A stretch of DNA of 64,000 nucleotides, from positions 3,299,734 through 3,363,733 of the forward strand of contig CP011020.1 of the NCBI GenBank assembly GCA_001023535.1, written 5' to 3'. The notes under the pieces were generated by a model. It saw only the letters and a program-made list of their open reading frames with translations. It ran no database searches and was not told where the DNA came from. This document shows, piece by piece, positions 38,258 through 47,939 of this stretch (the stretch's first letter is position 1; the number at the start of each line of letters is the position of its first letter). A program made the translations under genes and the position numbers. The DNA comes from Pseudomonas chlororaphis. Lineage in GTDB: Bacteria; Pseudomonadota; Gammaproteobacteria; Pseudomonadales; Pseudomonadaceae.

Positions 38258-39460
38258 CTAACGCTGTACCGTCTTGCTTGCCGCGGCGCTGTTCTCGTGG
38301 ATCAGCCGGGCAATCATCGCGTCGGCATCGGCCAGTTGGCGGTCGTAGACCTGGGTGCTGAAGGTGGCCTTCTGCGGAGGCTGTTGAGCCAGGACCGGGC
38401 CGCTCTGGTCGTGCAGGTTGACGTTGACCAGGGTCGACAAGCCGATCCGCAAGGGATGCTCGCTCAGTTCCTGGGCATTGACATGAATGCGCACCGGCAC
38501 CCGCTGGACGATCTTGATCCAGTTACCCGTGGCGTTCTGCGCCGGCAACAGGGCAAACGCGCTGCCGGTCCCGGCACCGAGGCTGTCGATCGTGCCGCTG
38601 TATTTCACGTCGCTGCCGTAAAGGTCGGTCTCGATCTCCACGGGTTGGCCAATGCGCATATCACGCAGTTGGGTTTCCTTGAAGTTCGCATCGATCCACA
38701 ACTGGTCCAGCGGGATCACCGCCATCAACGCCGTCCCCGGCTGCACCCGCTGCCCCAACTGCACGGTACGCTTGGCGACGTAGCCGGTGACCGGTGCGAT
38801 CAAGGTGCTGCGGGCGTTGGCGAGGAAGGCCTGGCGCAGTTGCGCGGCGGCGGACTGCACGTCGGGATGGGACGACACCACGGTGTCATCCACCAGGGCG
38901 CTGGTGGTCTTGAGTTGCTGCCGGGCATTGGCCAGGGCATTTTGCGCCGAGGTCAGGTCGTCCCGGGCGTGGGAGAGTTCTTCCTGGGAGATCGCCCCGC
39001 CGGCCGCCAGGTTGCGGCGCCGGTTGTAGTTCTCCTGGGCTTTCTGCACCTCGGCTTCCTGGGCATTGACCTGTGCGCGCATGCCGTCGACGTTGCTGTA
39101 CAAGCCACGCACCTGGCGCACGGTGCGGGCCAGGTTGGCCTGGGCACTCTGCAGCCCGACTTCGGCATCGTTCGGGTCGAATTGCACCAGAATCTGGCCT
39201 TCGCGCACCAGGTCACCGTCGTCGGCGCCGATGCTCACCACGGTGCCGGTGACCTGCGGCGTGATTTCCACCACGTTGCCGTTCACATAGGCATCGTCGG
39301 TGCTTTCGTTCCAGCGCCCGTACAGCTCGTGCCAGGCCCAGACGCCCAGGCCGCAGAGGATGACGATGACCGCGAGGGCCAGCAACATGACCTTGCGCTT
39401 GCGCGGGTTGCCGCTGTCCTGCGGGTTTTGGGTAGGTTGCGTAGTGTCGGCAGTGGCCAT
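38258..39460 (-). CDS. emrA: EmrA/HlyD-family efflux adaptor
   Basis: 400 residues. One N-terminal membrane helix (about 24-46), lipoyl-like halves around DAYVNGNVVEITPQVTGTVVSIGADDGDLVREGQILVQFD and APVTGYVAKRTVQLGQRVQPG, with a central alpha-helical hairpin (about 110-210). Bridges EmrB to the outer-membrane factor. Fifteen bp after the channel gene. Confidence 0.93.
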   Translation of the reverse strand: MATADTTQPTQNPQDSGNPRKRKVMLLALAVIVILCGLGVWAWHELYGRWNESTDDAYVNGNVVEITPQVTGTVVSIGADDGDLVREGQILVQFDPNDAEVGLQSAQANLARTVRQVRGLYSNVDGMRAQVNAQEAEVQKAQENYNRRRNLAAGGAISQEELSHARDDLTSAQNALANARQQLKTTSALVDDTVVSSHPDVQSAAAQLRQAFLANARSTLIAPVTGYVAKRTVQLGQRVQPGTALMAVIPLDQLWIDANFKETQLRDMRIGQPVEIETDLYGSDVKYSGTIDSLGAGTGSAFALLPAQNATGNWIKIVQRVPVRIHVNAQELSEHPLRIGLSTLVNVNLHDQSGPVLAQQPPQKATFSTQVYDRQLADADAMIARLIHENSAAASKTVQR

Positions 39461-39475
39461 GACAAGTCCCTCGAA

Positions 39476-40942
39476 TCAGTTATTCGGCGCAGAGGCCGGT
39501 GTGGCCGCAGCCAGGGCCTGGGGTTCGAAACCACCGCCCAGGGCCTGCATCAGCTGGATCGACAGGTCGATCTGCTCGGCATTCAGGTTCGCCAATTGAC
39601 GTTGGGCCTGGAGCAATTGCTGCTCGATGCTCAGCACGTCCAGGTAATTGCCGATGCCCGAGCCGTAGCGCTGGACCACGGTGTCGTATGAGCTTTGGGC
39701 GATATCAGTGGCATGTTGCTGGGCGCCAATCTGGCGGGCGATGTCACGCAGCTGGTTGATGGTGTCGCTGACATCCCCCAGGGCCTGGACCAGGCTTTTG
39801 TTGTACTGCGCCACCGCCAGGTCGTAGTCGGCGTCCCGGGCATCCAGGTCAGCCCGCAGGCGCCCGCCATCGAAGATCGGCAGCGAGACCGTCGGCGCCA
39901 CGTTGAAGAAACGGCTGGGCGAGCCGAACATCGCATCGCCCAACAGTGACCGCACCCCCGCCGCCGCGCTCAGGTTGAGGTTGGGGTAGAAGTTGGTCTT
40001 GCCGGCCTCGATGTCCTTGCTCGCCGCTTCGACCCGCCAACGGGCGGCCACCAGGTCGGGGCGACGGCCCAGCAACTCGGCCGGCAGGTTTGACGGCAAG
40101 GCGACCGCGCTCGATTGCAGCACGTTGGGCCGGGCGATTTCGCTGCCCCGGTCCGGGCCTTTGCCCAACAGCACCGCCAAGGCGATCTTGGCGCTTTGCA
40201 GGCGTTTCTCAGCGTCGATCAAGGTCGCATCGGCGCTGGCCTCCAGGCTTTCGGTCTGCTGGAACTGGTACTCGCTGTCGATCCCGGCGTTGAGACGGCG
40301 CTTGCTCAGGTCGAGCATCTGCCGGGTGCGCTTGAGGTCTTCGGCCGCCAGGTCACGAATGATGTGGGCTTGGCCCAGGTCGCTGTAGGCCCGGGCCACA
40401 TCGGCGGCCAGGGTCAGTTGCGCTGCCTGGCGGTCGATCTCGGCGGCACGGGCCTGGCCCAGCGCGGCTTCCCAGGCGGCCCGTTGGCCACCCCAGAGAT
40501 CGAAGGTGTAATTGAAGTTAACCCCCAGCGTGCGCAAGGTGCTGTAGGCACCGCCCTCGCCCGCCGGGTCCTCGTCGCGGGACAGACGCGAACGGCTGAC
40601 ACCGCCGCTGGCATCCAGGGTGGGCAGGCGCGCCGCATTGGCGGCGTAGGCGGCGGCACTGGCCTGATGCACCCGGGCGCTGGCGATCTGCATGTCCGGG
40701 CTGTCGCGCAAGGCTTCACGGATCAGGCCGTCGAGCTGCGGGTCGCCCAGGCTTTTCCACCAATCGTTTTTCGGCCATGCGGCCGGCGACAACTTGACAC
40801 CGTTCAGCGATTGCCCGGCCTTGAGGCTCTGGGCCTCAAGGCTGACGCCTTCGGTCTTCAGGCCGCTATAGCTGGCGCAACCGGCCAGGCTCATGGCGAG
40901 CAGCACCAGGCTCAGGCGGGTACGCAAGGTCTTACGCTTCAT
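39476..40942 (-). CDS. outer-membrane efflux lipoprotein, NodT/OprM type
   Basis: 488 residues. Lipoprotein signal MKRKTLRTRLSLVLLAMSLAGC, then the two OEP repeats with long coiled-coil helices (about 60-270 and 280-470), including WWKSLGDPQLDGLIREAL and LLGRRPDLVAARWRVEAA. Trimeric channel of the EmrAB system. Overlaps the MarR stop by 4 bp. Confidence 0.93.
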   Translation of the reverse strand: MKRKTLRTRLSLVLLAMSLAGCASYSGLKTEGVSLEAQSLKAGQSLNGVKLSPAAWPKNDWWKSLGDPQLDGLIREALRDSPDMQIASARVHQASAAAYAANAARLPTLDASGGVSRSRLSRDEDPAGEGGAYSTLRTLGVNFNYTFDLWGGQRAAWEAALGQARAAEIDRQAAQLTLAADVARAYSDLGQAHIIRDLAAEDLKRTRQMLDLSKRRLNAGIDSEYQFQQTESLEASADATLIDAEKRLQSAKIALAVLLGKGPDRGSEIARPNVLQSSAVALPSNLPAELLGRRPDLVAARWRVEAASKDIEAGKTNFYPNLNLSAAAGVRSLLGDAMFGSPSRFFNVAPTVSLPIFDGGRLRADLDARDADYDLAVAQYNKSLVQALGDVSDTINQLRDIARQIGAQQHATDIAQSSYDTVVQRYGSGIGNYLDVLSIEQQLLQAQRQLANLNAEQIDLSIQLMQALGGGFEPQALAAATPASAPNN

Positions 40943-41412
40943 TTGTCCCCCAATCGCAACACGGTGATGGGATCACCGGCGGCAAGCAGAATTTTCTTGA
41001 GAATCTGTTCGAGGGTTTGCAGCTCCTCGCGGCTGATGACGCTGGCCAACTGGTTCATGGCGTCGGCACCGATCACCGGCAGCCGATCCGCCAGGGCCTG
41101 GCCGGCGTCGGTCAGCACCAGCAGCACTTGCCGCCGATCATCCACCGAACGTTGACGAGCGAGGAAACCTTTCTGTTGCAAGCGATCGAGCATGCGGGTC
41201 ATCGAACCGCTGTCCAGGGACAGGTAGCGACACAGCTCGGCGGGTGTGTCGATGCCGTGCTGGGCCATGATGATCAACACCTTGAACTGCGCGGCCGTGA
41301 TGCCGACGGGTTCCATGTGGGTATCGATGATCCGATCCTTGAGCAGCGCGGCGCGTCCGAGCAGCATGCCGAGATGGCACTTGTGGAATTCGTCTGGGGT
41401 GAAATGCTTCAT
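40939..41412 (-). CDS. MarR-family regulator of the efflux operon
   Basis: 157 residues. MarR winged helix: TAAQFKVLIIMAQHGIDTPAELCRYLSLDSGSMTRMLDRLQQKGFLARQRSVDDRRQVLLVLTDAGQAL. First gene of the operon MarR-channel-EmrA-EmrB. Two matching palindromes in its promoter make autorepression very likely; the ligand is presumably an exported aromatic compound. Confidence 0.93.
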   Translation of the reverse strand: MKHFTPDEFHKCHLGMLLGRAALLKDRIIDTHMEPVGITAAQFKVLIIMAQHGIDTPAELCRYLSLDSGSMTRMLDRLQQKGFLARQRSVDDRRQVLLVLTDAGQALADRLPVIGADAMNQLASVISREELQTLEQILKKILLAAGDPITVLRLGDK

Positions 41413-41426
41413 CTGAGCACCGTTTG

Positions 41427-41481
41427 CTGCCTAGGCAGTGAATGTATGTCGAGATATTACTGCTTAGGCAGCAAATGTCAA
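41427..41481 (-). promoter_or_regulatory. MarR-type operators and promoter of the efflux operon
   Basis: Operator 1: CTGCCTAGGCAG (41427-41438), perfect palindrome. Operator 2: CTGCTTAGGCAG (41460-41471), one mismatch. On the minus strand a promoter reads -35 TTGACA (41476-41481), 16-bp spacer, -10 TAATAT (41454-41459); operator 2 fills the spacer. Operator 1 lies just downstream, between -10 and the ATG. Confidence 0.8.
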
Positions 41482-41529
41482 ATAAAATAGTTAGCTTGCT
41501 ATTCATGAGGGCAGGCACAGAAACAAAAT

Positions 41530-41618
41530 GTGGGAGCGGGCTTGCTCGCGAATGCGGTGGGTCAGCCAACATCTTCATCAGCTGATTCACCCTCTTCGCG
41601 AGCAAGCCCGCTCCCACA
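41530..41618. repeat. REP doublet (class A)
   Basis: Arms 41530-41553 and 41595-41618 are exact 24-bp reverse complements beginning TGTGGGAGCGGGCTTGCTCG; inner GTCAGC...GCTGAT pairing. Lies between the MarR promoter and the tamB stop. Confidence 0.9.
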
Positions 41619-41637
41619 TTGAGGTTTTGGGGAACGG

Positions 41638-44600
41638 TTAGAAATCGCGCTTGTAGAAGATGTCCAGGGAGCTGGCGACCCCACTGGCGGCTTCGAGGTA
41701 GACCTTTTTGCTGAGCTTGTAACGCAAGGCGATGGTGTTGGCCGGTTCGAACACGCCGACGCCGTAGCGCAGGCTGAGTTTTTCCGACAGGTTGCCGCTG
41801 GCGACCACACTGGTGGTATCGCCGCTGCCCTGGGTGTCGAGTTGGAAATCACTGATGCCCAGGTTGTTGGCCAGGCTGGTGGTCACCCCGGCACTGCCCA
41901 TCAGGCCCAGACCCAGCGCCGCTTGGGCGAGCATGTTGTTGTCCTCGCCCGTGGTGCTCAGCGGCCGACCCAGCACCAGATAGGACAGCGCCTGTTCCTG
42001 GCTCATGGCCGGTTCCGAGAAGATCTGCGTAGTCGGCTGCTCGGCGCTGCCGCTCAAGCGGATGCCGGCGATCACATCGTCGGTCTGGCGGATTGCCTCG
42101 ATGTCCAGGTAAGGCTGGTCGATAGGCCCAGCGAACAGCAGGCGCGCGCGACGGACCGTCAGCCGTTGCCCATAGGCCCGGTAGCGACCGTCGTTGAGCC
42201 AGAGTTCGCCGCGGGTGTCCATGTTGTCGCCGATGTGCACCTGGCCCTGGACGTTGGCGGTCAGGCCGAAGCCTGCAAACGCGAGTTTGTCCTGGCCGAC
42301 AATCACGTCGATATCCATCGCCATGGCCATCGGCGGCTTGCCCTCCTCGGTCTGGTGCCCAACGATCACCGTGTCGTCCGAGACCTTGACGGTGGAAGGT
42401 GGCAGTTCGCGGATGGTGATCTCGCCCTTGGGTACCAGGACCTTGCCGGCAATGGCCAGCCGTTCGCCCTGCAGGGTGATGTCAAGGTCCGGCGCCACGT
42501 CCAGCACCGCGTACGGCTCGACCGTGACCGGCAAATGCGAGCCCTTGAGCGCCAGGTTCATGCTCAAGGCCTCGCCCCAGCCGATGTCCCCGGTCAGGCT
42601 GCCCTGCCCGTCCTTGCCGCTTTTCCAGTCACCGTTGAGCCGCATTGTGTCGCCGGCGATCATCGCGCGCACCTGCAGGGCTTCGAGGCTGACCGGCAGT
42701 TGAGGCCCGGACACTTCGCCGTCGCTGAGCACCAGGTTGCCGTTGACCTGGGGCGCCAGCAAGCCTCCGGACAAGGTCCCGCTGCCGTTCAGGTGGCCGG
42801 TGAGGGTTTGCACCATCGGCACGAATGGCCGGGCCACGGACAGGTCCAGGCCGGTCAGGCGGAACGAACCGCTGAGGGGTTTGCTGGCCGGCAGCGGGTT
42901 GATCTGCGCCTGGAGCATCAGCTCGCCGAGCCGGGCGCCGACGAAATTCAGTTGGGTGTCGATGCGCTTGGAGGTCAGGCGGCTGTCCAGGGTCAGGGTC
43001 TGGTAGGGGAAGTCCAGCCACGGCGCCTGCTCGTGTTCCTTGTCGCGGATGCGCAACGTGCCGCCACTGGCGTCCACCAGGATCCGCCCGTTCGGGCCGC
43101 TGGCCGGCAGGTCCAGTTGCAGGTCGGCATTGAGCTGGCCCTTCCAGGCGAAATCCTTGGGCATCCACTGGGCCAGGCTTTCGATGGGGAACTGCTTGAG
43201 GTGATAGCGCAGCTTCGGCTCCGGCATCAGCCGCTGGTCTTCACCACACAGGCTGGCCTGGCCGGAACGCCAGCAATGGGCGCCCACGTTGAGCGTACCG
43301 TTGGCCAGGCGCTCCAGTTTCGCCGGGGCTTGCAGGCGCCAGGCCTGGCCGCCGGCCTGGACGTCGCCGCTGGCCAGGCGTCCGCGCCAGTTGCCCTGGT
43401 CGAGCCGGCCATCCAGCGCCAATGTCGTGTCGAGCTGTGGCCCCTGCAAGTCCAGGGTGAGTGTCTGTTGCTTGATATCACCCTGCCCGCTGACGGTCAG
43501 CACACCCAGCGCCGTGTCGCCGGCACGAATGCCACTGGCCTTGAGGTCGACCTTGCCTCGCTGCGCTTTGTCCAGGGTTGCGTCCAGGTTCAGACGTTGA
43601 AGATGGTTGTCCTGAAACGCCAGTTGGGTGCCTTGCAGGCCGAGCTTGCCCTGAGGGGCCTTGAGTGTCCCCGCGACGTCGACGCGCCCCATGACCTGGC
43701 CGCGTAATTGCGGCCAGAGCTGGGCCAGGCGCGCGAGCTTGATGTCGACCTGGCCGGTGAGCGTCTGTTGCAGGCTGGCGCTGCCGTTGATGCGGTTGTC
43801 CCCCAGGCGGATGTCCAGCGCGCTGAGGTTCCATTGTTCGCCGGCGCCGCTGGCCCGGGCCTGGAACAGCGCCGGTTGACCGCGCAGCTTGCCCTTGAGG
43901 TCCAGGTCCGCGTCGAGGTTGAGGGTGCCGTTGTTGATCGACCCCTTGCTGCGCAACGGCCCCGCCAGGGTGCCGGGCAATTCGCCGAGCCAGTACGCCG
44001 GGTTGATGGCCGACAACGCCAGGGCCGTGTCCCAGGCAATACCCTCGGCAAATTGCAGGTCCAGGTGCCCTTCGGCCTTGCCCTGGCCGGCGGTGAGCTC
44101 AAGTTGCGGCAAATGGATCTGGGTCAGGTCGCCGCTGAACGGGCTGCCCAGGCTGAAGGCGCCGGCGGGCCCATCCAATGCGGCCTGGAAATGGCCGAGG
44201 TAGTTGCCATCGGTGTACGAGACTTCGCCGTCGAAGCGGCGCACGCTCACTTGTGGCTCATCGATCAGCGGGTAAAGCCGATGCCAGGGGAAATCCAGCC
44301 AGGCGATCTTGGCGTCGGCGCTCAGGCCCTCGCGCCAGTCCACCTGGCCGCTGAGCTTGAGGCTCTGCTGCTCGCCAGCGTCCAGGTCTAGGGCGGCGAT
44401 CTGCGCGCCTTTGGCGTCCACCTTGCCTTGCAGCAGCAACGCCACGGGGCCTTTCTCGGCCGGCAGGATCGCCTTGCCGAGCAGTTGGTAACCGGTGTCC
44501 AGGTCGCCCTCGCCGGTCAACTCGAGCTGATTGAGCACCAGGGTGTCCGGCAGGTCGGCGCTCGCCTTGAAGCCGTCGGCGGTGATGCGCACCTTGGCCG

Positions 44601-45324
44601 GCAGGTGGTCGGCCAAGGGTTGCAGCTCGCCCACCAGACGGCCTTGCAGGTAACCGCGGCTGTCAGCGCTGAGGTTGAGCGTCTTGAGCAGGTCGCCATC
44701 GACGTTCAAGTCCAGGGTCCAGGGCACGTCCCCCGGTGCGGGCAGCGTCAACTGGCCGGCGGCCTTCAGCGGCCAGTCCGCGCCGGGTTTCAGCAGACCG
44801 GAAAGCTGTAGGCTCAGTGCGTCGCGTTGCAGTTGCAGCGAGTCGATCCGCAAGCCCTCGGCCGTCCAATGGGCCGCCAATTGCAAGCCCTTGAGCTGCT
44901 CGCTGCCATTGAACAGCAGGCGAGCGACCTGCACCTCTCCCAGTTCGATGGCCACCGGCAAGTCCAGGTCGGGCAAGCTGATCGGACCGCTGCTCGGCTC
45001 ATCGGCGGAAGGCGGAAATTGCAGGCTGATCTGATCGGCCTTGAGCCGTTCGATGCACAAGGTCAGACGGGTCAGGCACAGCGGCGACCAGGCGAAGATC
45101 AGCCCATCGACTTCTATCCGACTGCGGTCCTGTTGCCATAGCAGATGATCGGCGCTCCATTGCCCGCCAAGGCGCCCCTGGAAATTGTCCACGCTCAGCC
45201 CTGGCACCAGGCCAAGGGCCCAGCGGCTGCCGAATGCGCTGCCCAGGATAAGGCCCAGCGCCAATACCACCACGGCCAGCAGCGTACCCAACGCCAGCAG
45301 CGTTACCTTCAAACCACGACTCAC
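41638..45324 (-). CDS. tamB: translocation and assembly module protein TamB
   Basis: 1228 residues. One N-terminal membrane anchor (about 6-28), then a very long beta-rich AsmA-like region forming a periplasm-spanning groove, and the conserved C-terminal DUF490 domain (about 880-1228) with PKGEITIRELPPSTVKVSDDTVIVG, GELWLNDGRYRAYGQRL and the terminal aromatic ...LDIFYKRDF. Works with TamA; current work links TamB-like proteins to phospholipid transport to the outer membrane. Start overlaps the tamA stop by 4 bp. Confidence 0.96.
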   Translation of the reverse strand: MSRGLKVTLLALGTLLAVVVLALGLILGSAFGSRWALGLVPGLSVDNFQGRLGGQWSADHLLWQQDRSRIEVDGLIFAWSPLCLTRLTLCIERLKADQISLQFPPSADEPSSGPISLPDLDLPVAIELGEVQVARLLFNGSEQLKGLQLAAHWTAEGLRIDSLQLQRDALSLQLSGLLKPGADWPLKAAGQLTLPAPGDVPWTLDLNVDGDLLKTLNLSADSRGYLQGRLVGELQPLADHLPAKVRITADGFKASADLPDTLVLNQLELTGEGDLDTGYQLLGKAILPAEKGPVALLLQGKVDAKGAQIAALDLDAGEQQSLKLSGQVDWREGLSADAKIAWLDFPWHRLYPLIDEPQVSVRRFDGEVSYTDGNYLGHFQAALDGPAGAFSLGSPFSGDLTQIHLPQLELTAGQGKAEGHLDLQFAEGIAWDTALALSAINPAYWLGELPGTLAGPLRSKGSINNGTLNLDADLDLKGKLRGQPALFQARASGAGEQWNLSALDIRLGDNRINGSASLQQTLTGQVDIKLARLAQLWPQLRGQVMGRVDVAGTLKAPQGKLGLQGTQLAFQDNHLQRLNLDATLDKAQRGKVDLKASGIRAGDTALGVLTVSGQGDIKQQTLTLDLQGPQLDTTLALDGRLDQGNWRGRLASGDVQAGGQAWRLQAPAKLERLANGTLNVGAHCWRSGQASLCGEDQRLMPEPKLRYHLKQFPIESLAQWMPKDFAWKGQLNADLQLDLPASGPNGRILVDASGGTLRIRDKEHEQAPWLDFPYQTLTLDSRLTSKRIDTQLNFVGARLGELMLQAQINPLPASKPLSGSFRLTGLDLSVARPFVPMVQTLTGHLNGSGTLSGGLLAPQVNGNLVLSDGEVSGPQLPVSLEALQVRAMIAGDTMRLNGDWKSGKDGQGSLTGDIGWGEALSMNLALKGSHLPVTVEPYAVLDVAPDLDITLQGERLAIAGKVLVPKGEITIRELPPSTVKVSDDTVIVGHQTEEGKPPMAMAMDIDVIVGQDKLAFAGFGLTANVQGQVHIGDNMDTRGELWLNDGRYRAYGQRLTVRRARLLFAGPIDQPYLDIEAIRQTDDVIAGIRLSGSAEQPTTQIFSEPAMSQEQALSYLVLGRPLSTTGEDNNMLAQAALGLGLMGSAGVTTSLANNLGISDFQLDTQGSGDTTSVVASGNLSEKLSLRYGVGVFEPANTIALRYKLSKKVYLEAASGVASSLDIFYKRDF

Positions 45325-47048
45325 AATTCGGGCCCCATGGAAAAGTGCAAACGAATGCCACCCTCATCGTCCAGCGCATGGGCCAGATCGAGGCGGATCG
45401 GGCCCACCGGCGACACCCAGCGCACACCGATACCCACGCCGGTCTTGAGGCTTGGCAATTCAAGATTGTTGAACGAATTGCCCTGGTCGACGAAGGTCGC
45501 CACCCGCCATTTCTCTGCGACCGAATACTGGTATTCGAGACTGCCGGCCACCATGTAGCGGCCGCCGATGCGATCACCCTCGGCGTTCTCCGGCGACAGG
45601 CTCTGGTAGTCGTAGCCACGCACGCTCTGGTCGCCGCCGGCAAAAAAGCGCAGGGACGGCGGGATGGATTTGTAGCCATTGGTCGCGCTGCCCCCGACCT
45701 GGGCGCGGGCCAGCAGGCGGTGCTTATCGAACACGGTGGTCAGACCCTTGACCATGGCGGTGCCGTAGACGAGGTTGTTGTCCGAACCCAGCCCTTCCTT
45801 GGCGACCTTGGTGTCGAACTGCAAGCGGTAGCCGTTGTGCGGGTCGATGCGGTTGTCGCTGCGCAGGTAGGAATAGCTGACGCCCGGCATCAGCAACGTG
45901 CTCAAGCCCGAATCGTCGCCGAGGCGGTATTCCTCGCGCTGCCATTTGAGCGACACCACCCGTTGCCAGCCGCTGGGCAACTTGCTGTGCCATTCCGGGC
46001 CGACGGTCAGCAGCTTGCTGAGGGTGTCGGTGCCGGCCAACTCTTCGTACTGGTAGCCGCCGGCGTAGCGCAGCTTGTCGGTCAGCGGTGGGTCAAGCGG
46101 CACGTCGTACCATAGGCCGACGTTCTGTCGGGGCGCCGAGACTTCGGCCTCCCAGCCATAACTGTGGCCCTGGGGGTTGACCCAGTGACGCGTCCAGTTG
46201 GCCTTGGCCCGCGGGCCGACGTCGGTGGAAAACCCCAGGCCCAAGCCCATGGTACGGGGCTTGCGGGTGTCGAGCTTGACCGCCACCGGGATCACGTTAT
46301 CGGTGGCCGCGGTCGGTGCCGCGTCGACCCGCACGCCTTCGAAGTAGCCGCTCGACTGCAAGGCCTGGTTGAGCTCGGCAATGAGTTCGGAGTCGTAGGG
46401 GGTGCCCGCCTTGAACGGCACCATGCGCCGCAGCAGGTCTTCGTCGAACGGCGTATCGCCCTCGAAATTCACCGGGCCCAGGGCGTAACGCGGGCCGCTG
46501 TCGTAGATCAATTCGATGTCGGCGATACCGGCCTGGGGGTCCACGGACAATTGCTGGCGAGTGAATCGCCCACTGAAAAAACCGTAGCGCGAGGCCTGGT
46601 TCTGGATCAGTCGCTTGGCGTCTTCGTAACGGCCGTGGTTGAGCACCGCACCGGGCTTGAGGCCGGGATCGTCCGGCAGGCGAAACGCCTTGAGGGACGC
46701 CGCCGGGCCCTCGACGCGCAGGGTCACGTTGCGCAGATGCACCGGTTCGCCAGGGTCAATGCTCAGGACCAGGCGCGGGTCCTTGCCGCCCTTGACCTCG
46801 CTGTCGATCTGCGGCTGGTAGTAGCCCAGCGCCTGGGCAGCCTTGCGGGCCTGCTCCTCGGCGCCGCGGCTGAAGCGCAACAGCGCCTCTTCGTCGCGAT
46901 CGCCCACCCCACCGATGTAACCTTCTACGTTGGCCTTGAGTGCGTCGTTGGCCGGCTTGACCCGTACCTCCAGTTCACTGTTCGCCAGCGCCGCGCAGCT
47001 GAGGGACAGCATGAGCACGCCGCTGGTCATTCTTCCTGAAACATTCAT
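45321..47048 (-). CDS. tamA: Omp85-family outer-membrane protein TamA
   Basis: 575 residues with a signal peptide (about 1-22). Three POTRA domains (about 25-265) then a 16-strand beta barrel; the Omp85 lid-loop motif appears as SLRFFAGGDQSVRGYDYQSL, and the end RWVSPVGPIRLDLAHALDDEGGIRLHFSMGPEL is typical. Partner of TamB. Confidence 0.96.
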   Translation of the reverse strand: MNVSGRMTSGVLMLSLSCAALANSELEVRVKPANDALKANVEGYIGGVGDRDEEALLRFSRGAEEQARKAAQALGYYQPQIDSEVKGGKDPRLVLSIDPGEPVHLRNVTLRVEGPAASLKAFRLPDDPGLKPGAVLNHGRYEDAKRLIQNQASRYGFFSGRFTRQQLSVDPQAGIADIELIYDSGPRYALGPVNFEGDTPFDEDLLRRMVPFKAGTPYDSELIAELNQALQSSGYFEGVRVDAAPTAATDNVIPVAVKLDTRKPRTMGLGLGFSTDVGPRAKANWTRHWVNPQGHSYGWEAEVSAPRQNVGLWYDVPLDPPLTDKLRYAGGYQYEELAGTDTLSKLLTVGPEWHSKLPSGWQRVVSLKWQREEYRLGDDSGLSTLLMPGVSYSYLRSDNRIDPHNGYRLQFDTKVAKEGLGSDNNLVYGTAMVKGLTTVFDKHRLLARAQVGGSATNGYKSIPPSLRFFAGGDQSVRGYDYQSLSPENAEGDRIGGRYMVAGSLEYQYSVAEKWRVATFVDQGNSFNNLELPSLKTGVGIGVRWVSPVGPIRLDLAHALDDEGGIRLHFSMGPEL

Positions 47049-47113
47049 GGCGCGGATGCTATCACGGGCTTGGGAGCCTGATAGAGCCAGACTCGTCCTA
47101 AAAGTTCGTCCGA

Positions 47114-47764
47114 TCAGGCCGTTGCGCTGTGCAGGACCTGCGGATTGGCGTGGAAAAACACGTGTTCGCGGATCGGTCCTACGGCAATCTCGCCGATTTC
47201 CTCGTAGCCCTGGCGCTTATAAAAATCCAGGTAACGGGGGTTGCCGGTGTCCAGCACAACGCCTTGGGAATGCTCATCCACCGCGCACCAGTTGTGCACG
47301 GCCGTGAGTAATTGCTCGCCATAATGCTGGCCTTGGAACTGTGGGTGAATGCCCAGCAACGGCAACACATGAACCGCATCCGACGGCAGGCAGGCCGTGA
47401 CCGCCGCGTGGTACTCCAGGTAGCGCCGGGTGCAGCGAAAACCCGTGCTCAACACCATGCGCAACCGCCACGCCCAGCTTTCGGTGATGCCCAGGCGCCG
47501 CTGTGGCGGGGCGATCAAGGCGATGCCGATGAGCCGATCGTTGACCAGCAGGCCGATGGCCGGCAGGTCCTGGAGAAAATGCTGCTTCACCAACTCCCGC
47601 ACCGTGGCCCGCACTCGCTGCTCGTAGCCGGGACGCTCGGATTCGAACAGGAAGCTGAAGGTCGGCTCATGGCGATAGGCCTGGTACAGCAACGAACGGG
47701 CTTCGCGGGAATAACCGCTGTCGAGCATATGGATGTCGGCGAGGGCGGTGGCGGTTTCAGGCAT
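47114..47764 (-). CDS. GNAT-family N-acetyltransferase
   Basis: 216 residues from ATG 47764 (AGGAGA upstream); the longer frame has no support. GNAT motif A is VLPLLGIHPQFQGQHYGEQLLTAVHNWC and motif B LDTGNPRYLDFYKRQGYEEIGE. Substrate unknown. Divergent from xthA with about 175 bp between. Confidence 0.9.
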   Translation of the reverse strand: MPETATALADIHMLDSGYSREARSLLYQAYRHEPTFSFLFESERPGYEQRVRATVRELVKQHFLQDLPAIGLLVNDRLIGIALIAPPQRRLGITESWAWRLRMVLSTGFRCTRRYLEYHAAVTACLPSDAVHVLPLLGIHPQFQGQHYGEQLLTAVHNWCAVDEHSQGVVLDTGNPRYLDFYKRQGYEEIGEIAVGPIREHVFFHANPQVLHSATA

Positions 47765-47939
47765 GGTGGCGGATCTCCTGGGCGGGCTCGGTGAGGCCCT
47801 GCTCTTATTGACTACGAACCCGGCAGGGCTGTGATCGTTCCTACAAGCAAAGGACATTAGCAGCGCATTTGTCCTACTGCCACGCTGGCCCCCTTCCGAC
47901 ATGTCAGCTAGCATCGCAGTTTTGCCAGGACTGCCGACC

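Noticed and set aside
41842..43707. 621-codon open frame antisense to tamB
   Set aside because: Shadow frame; tamB is supported over its whole length.
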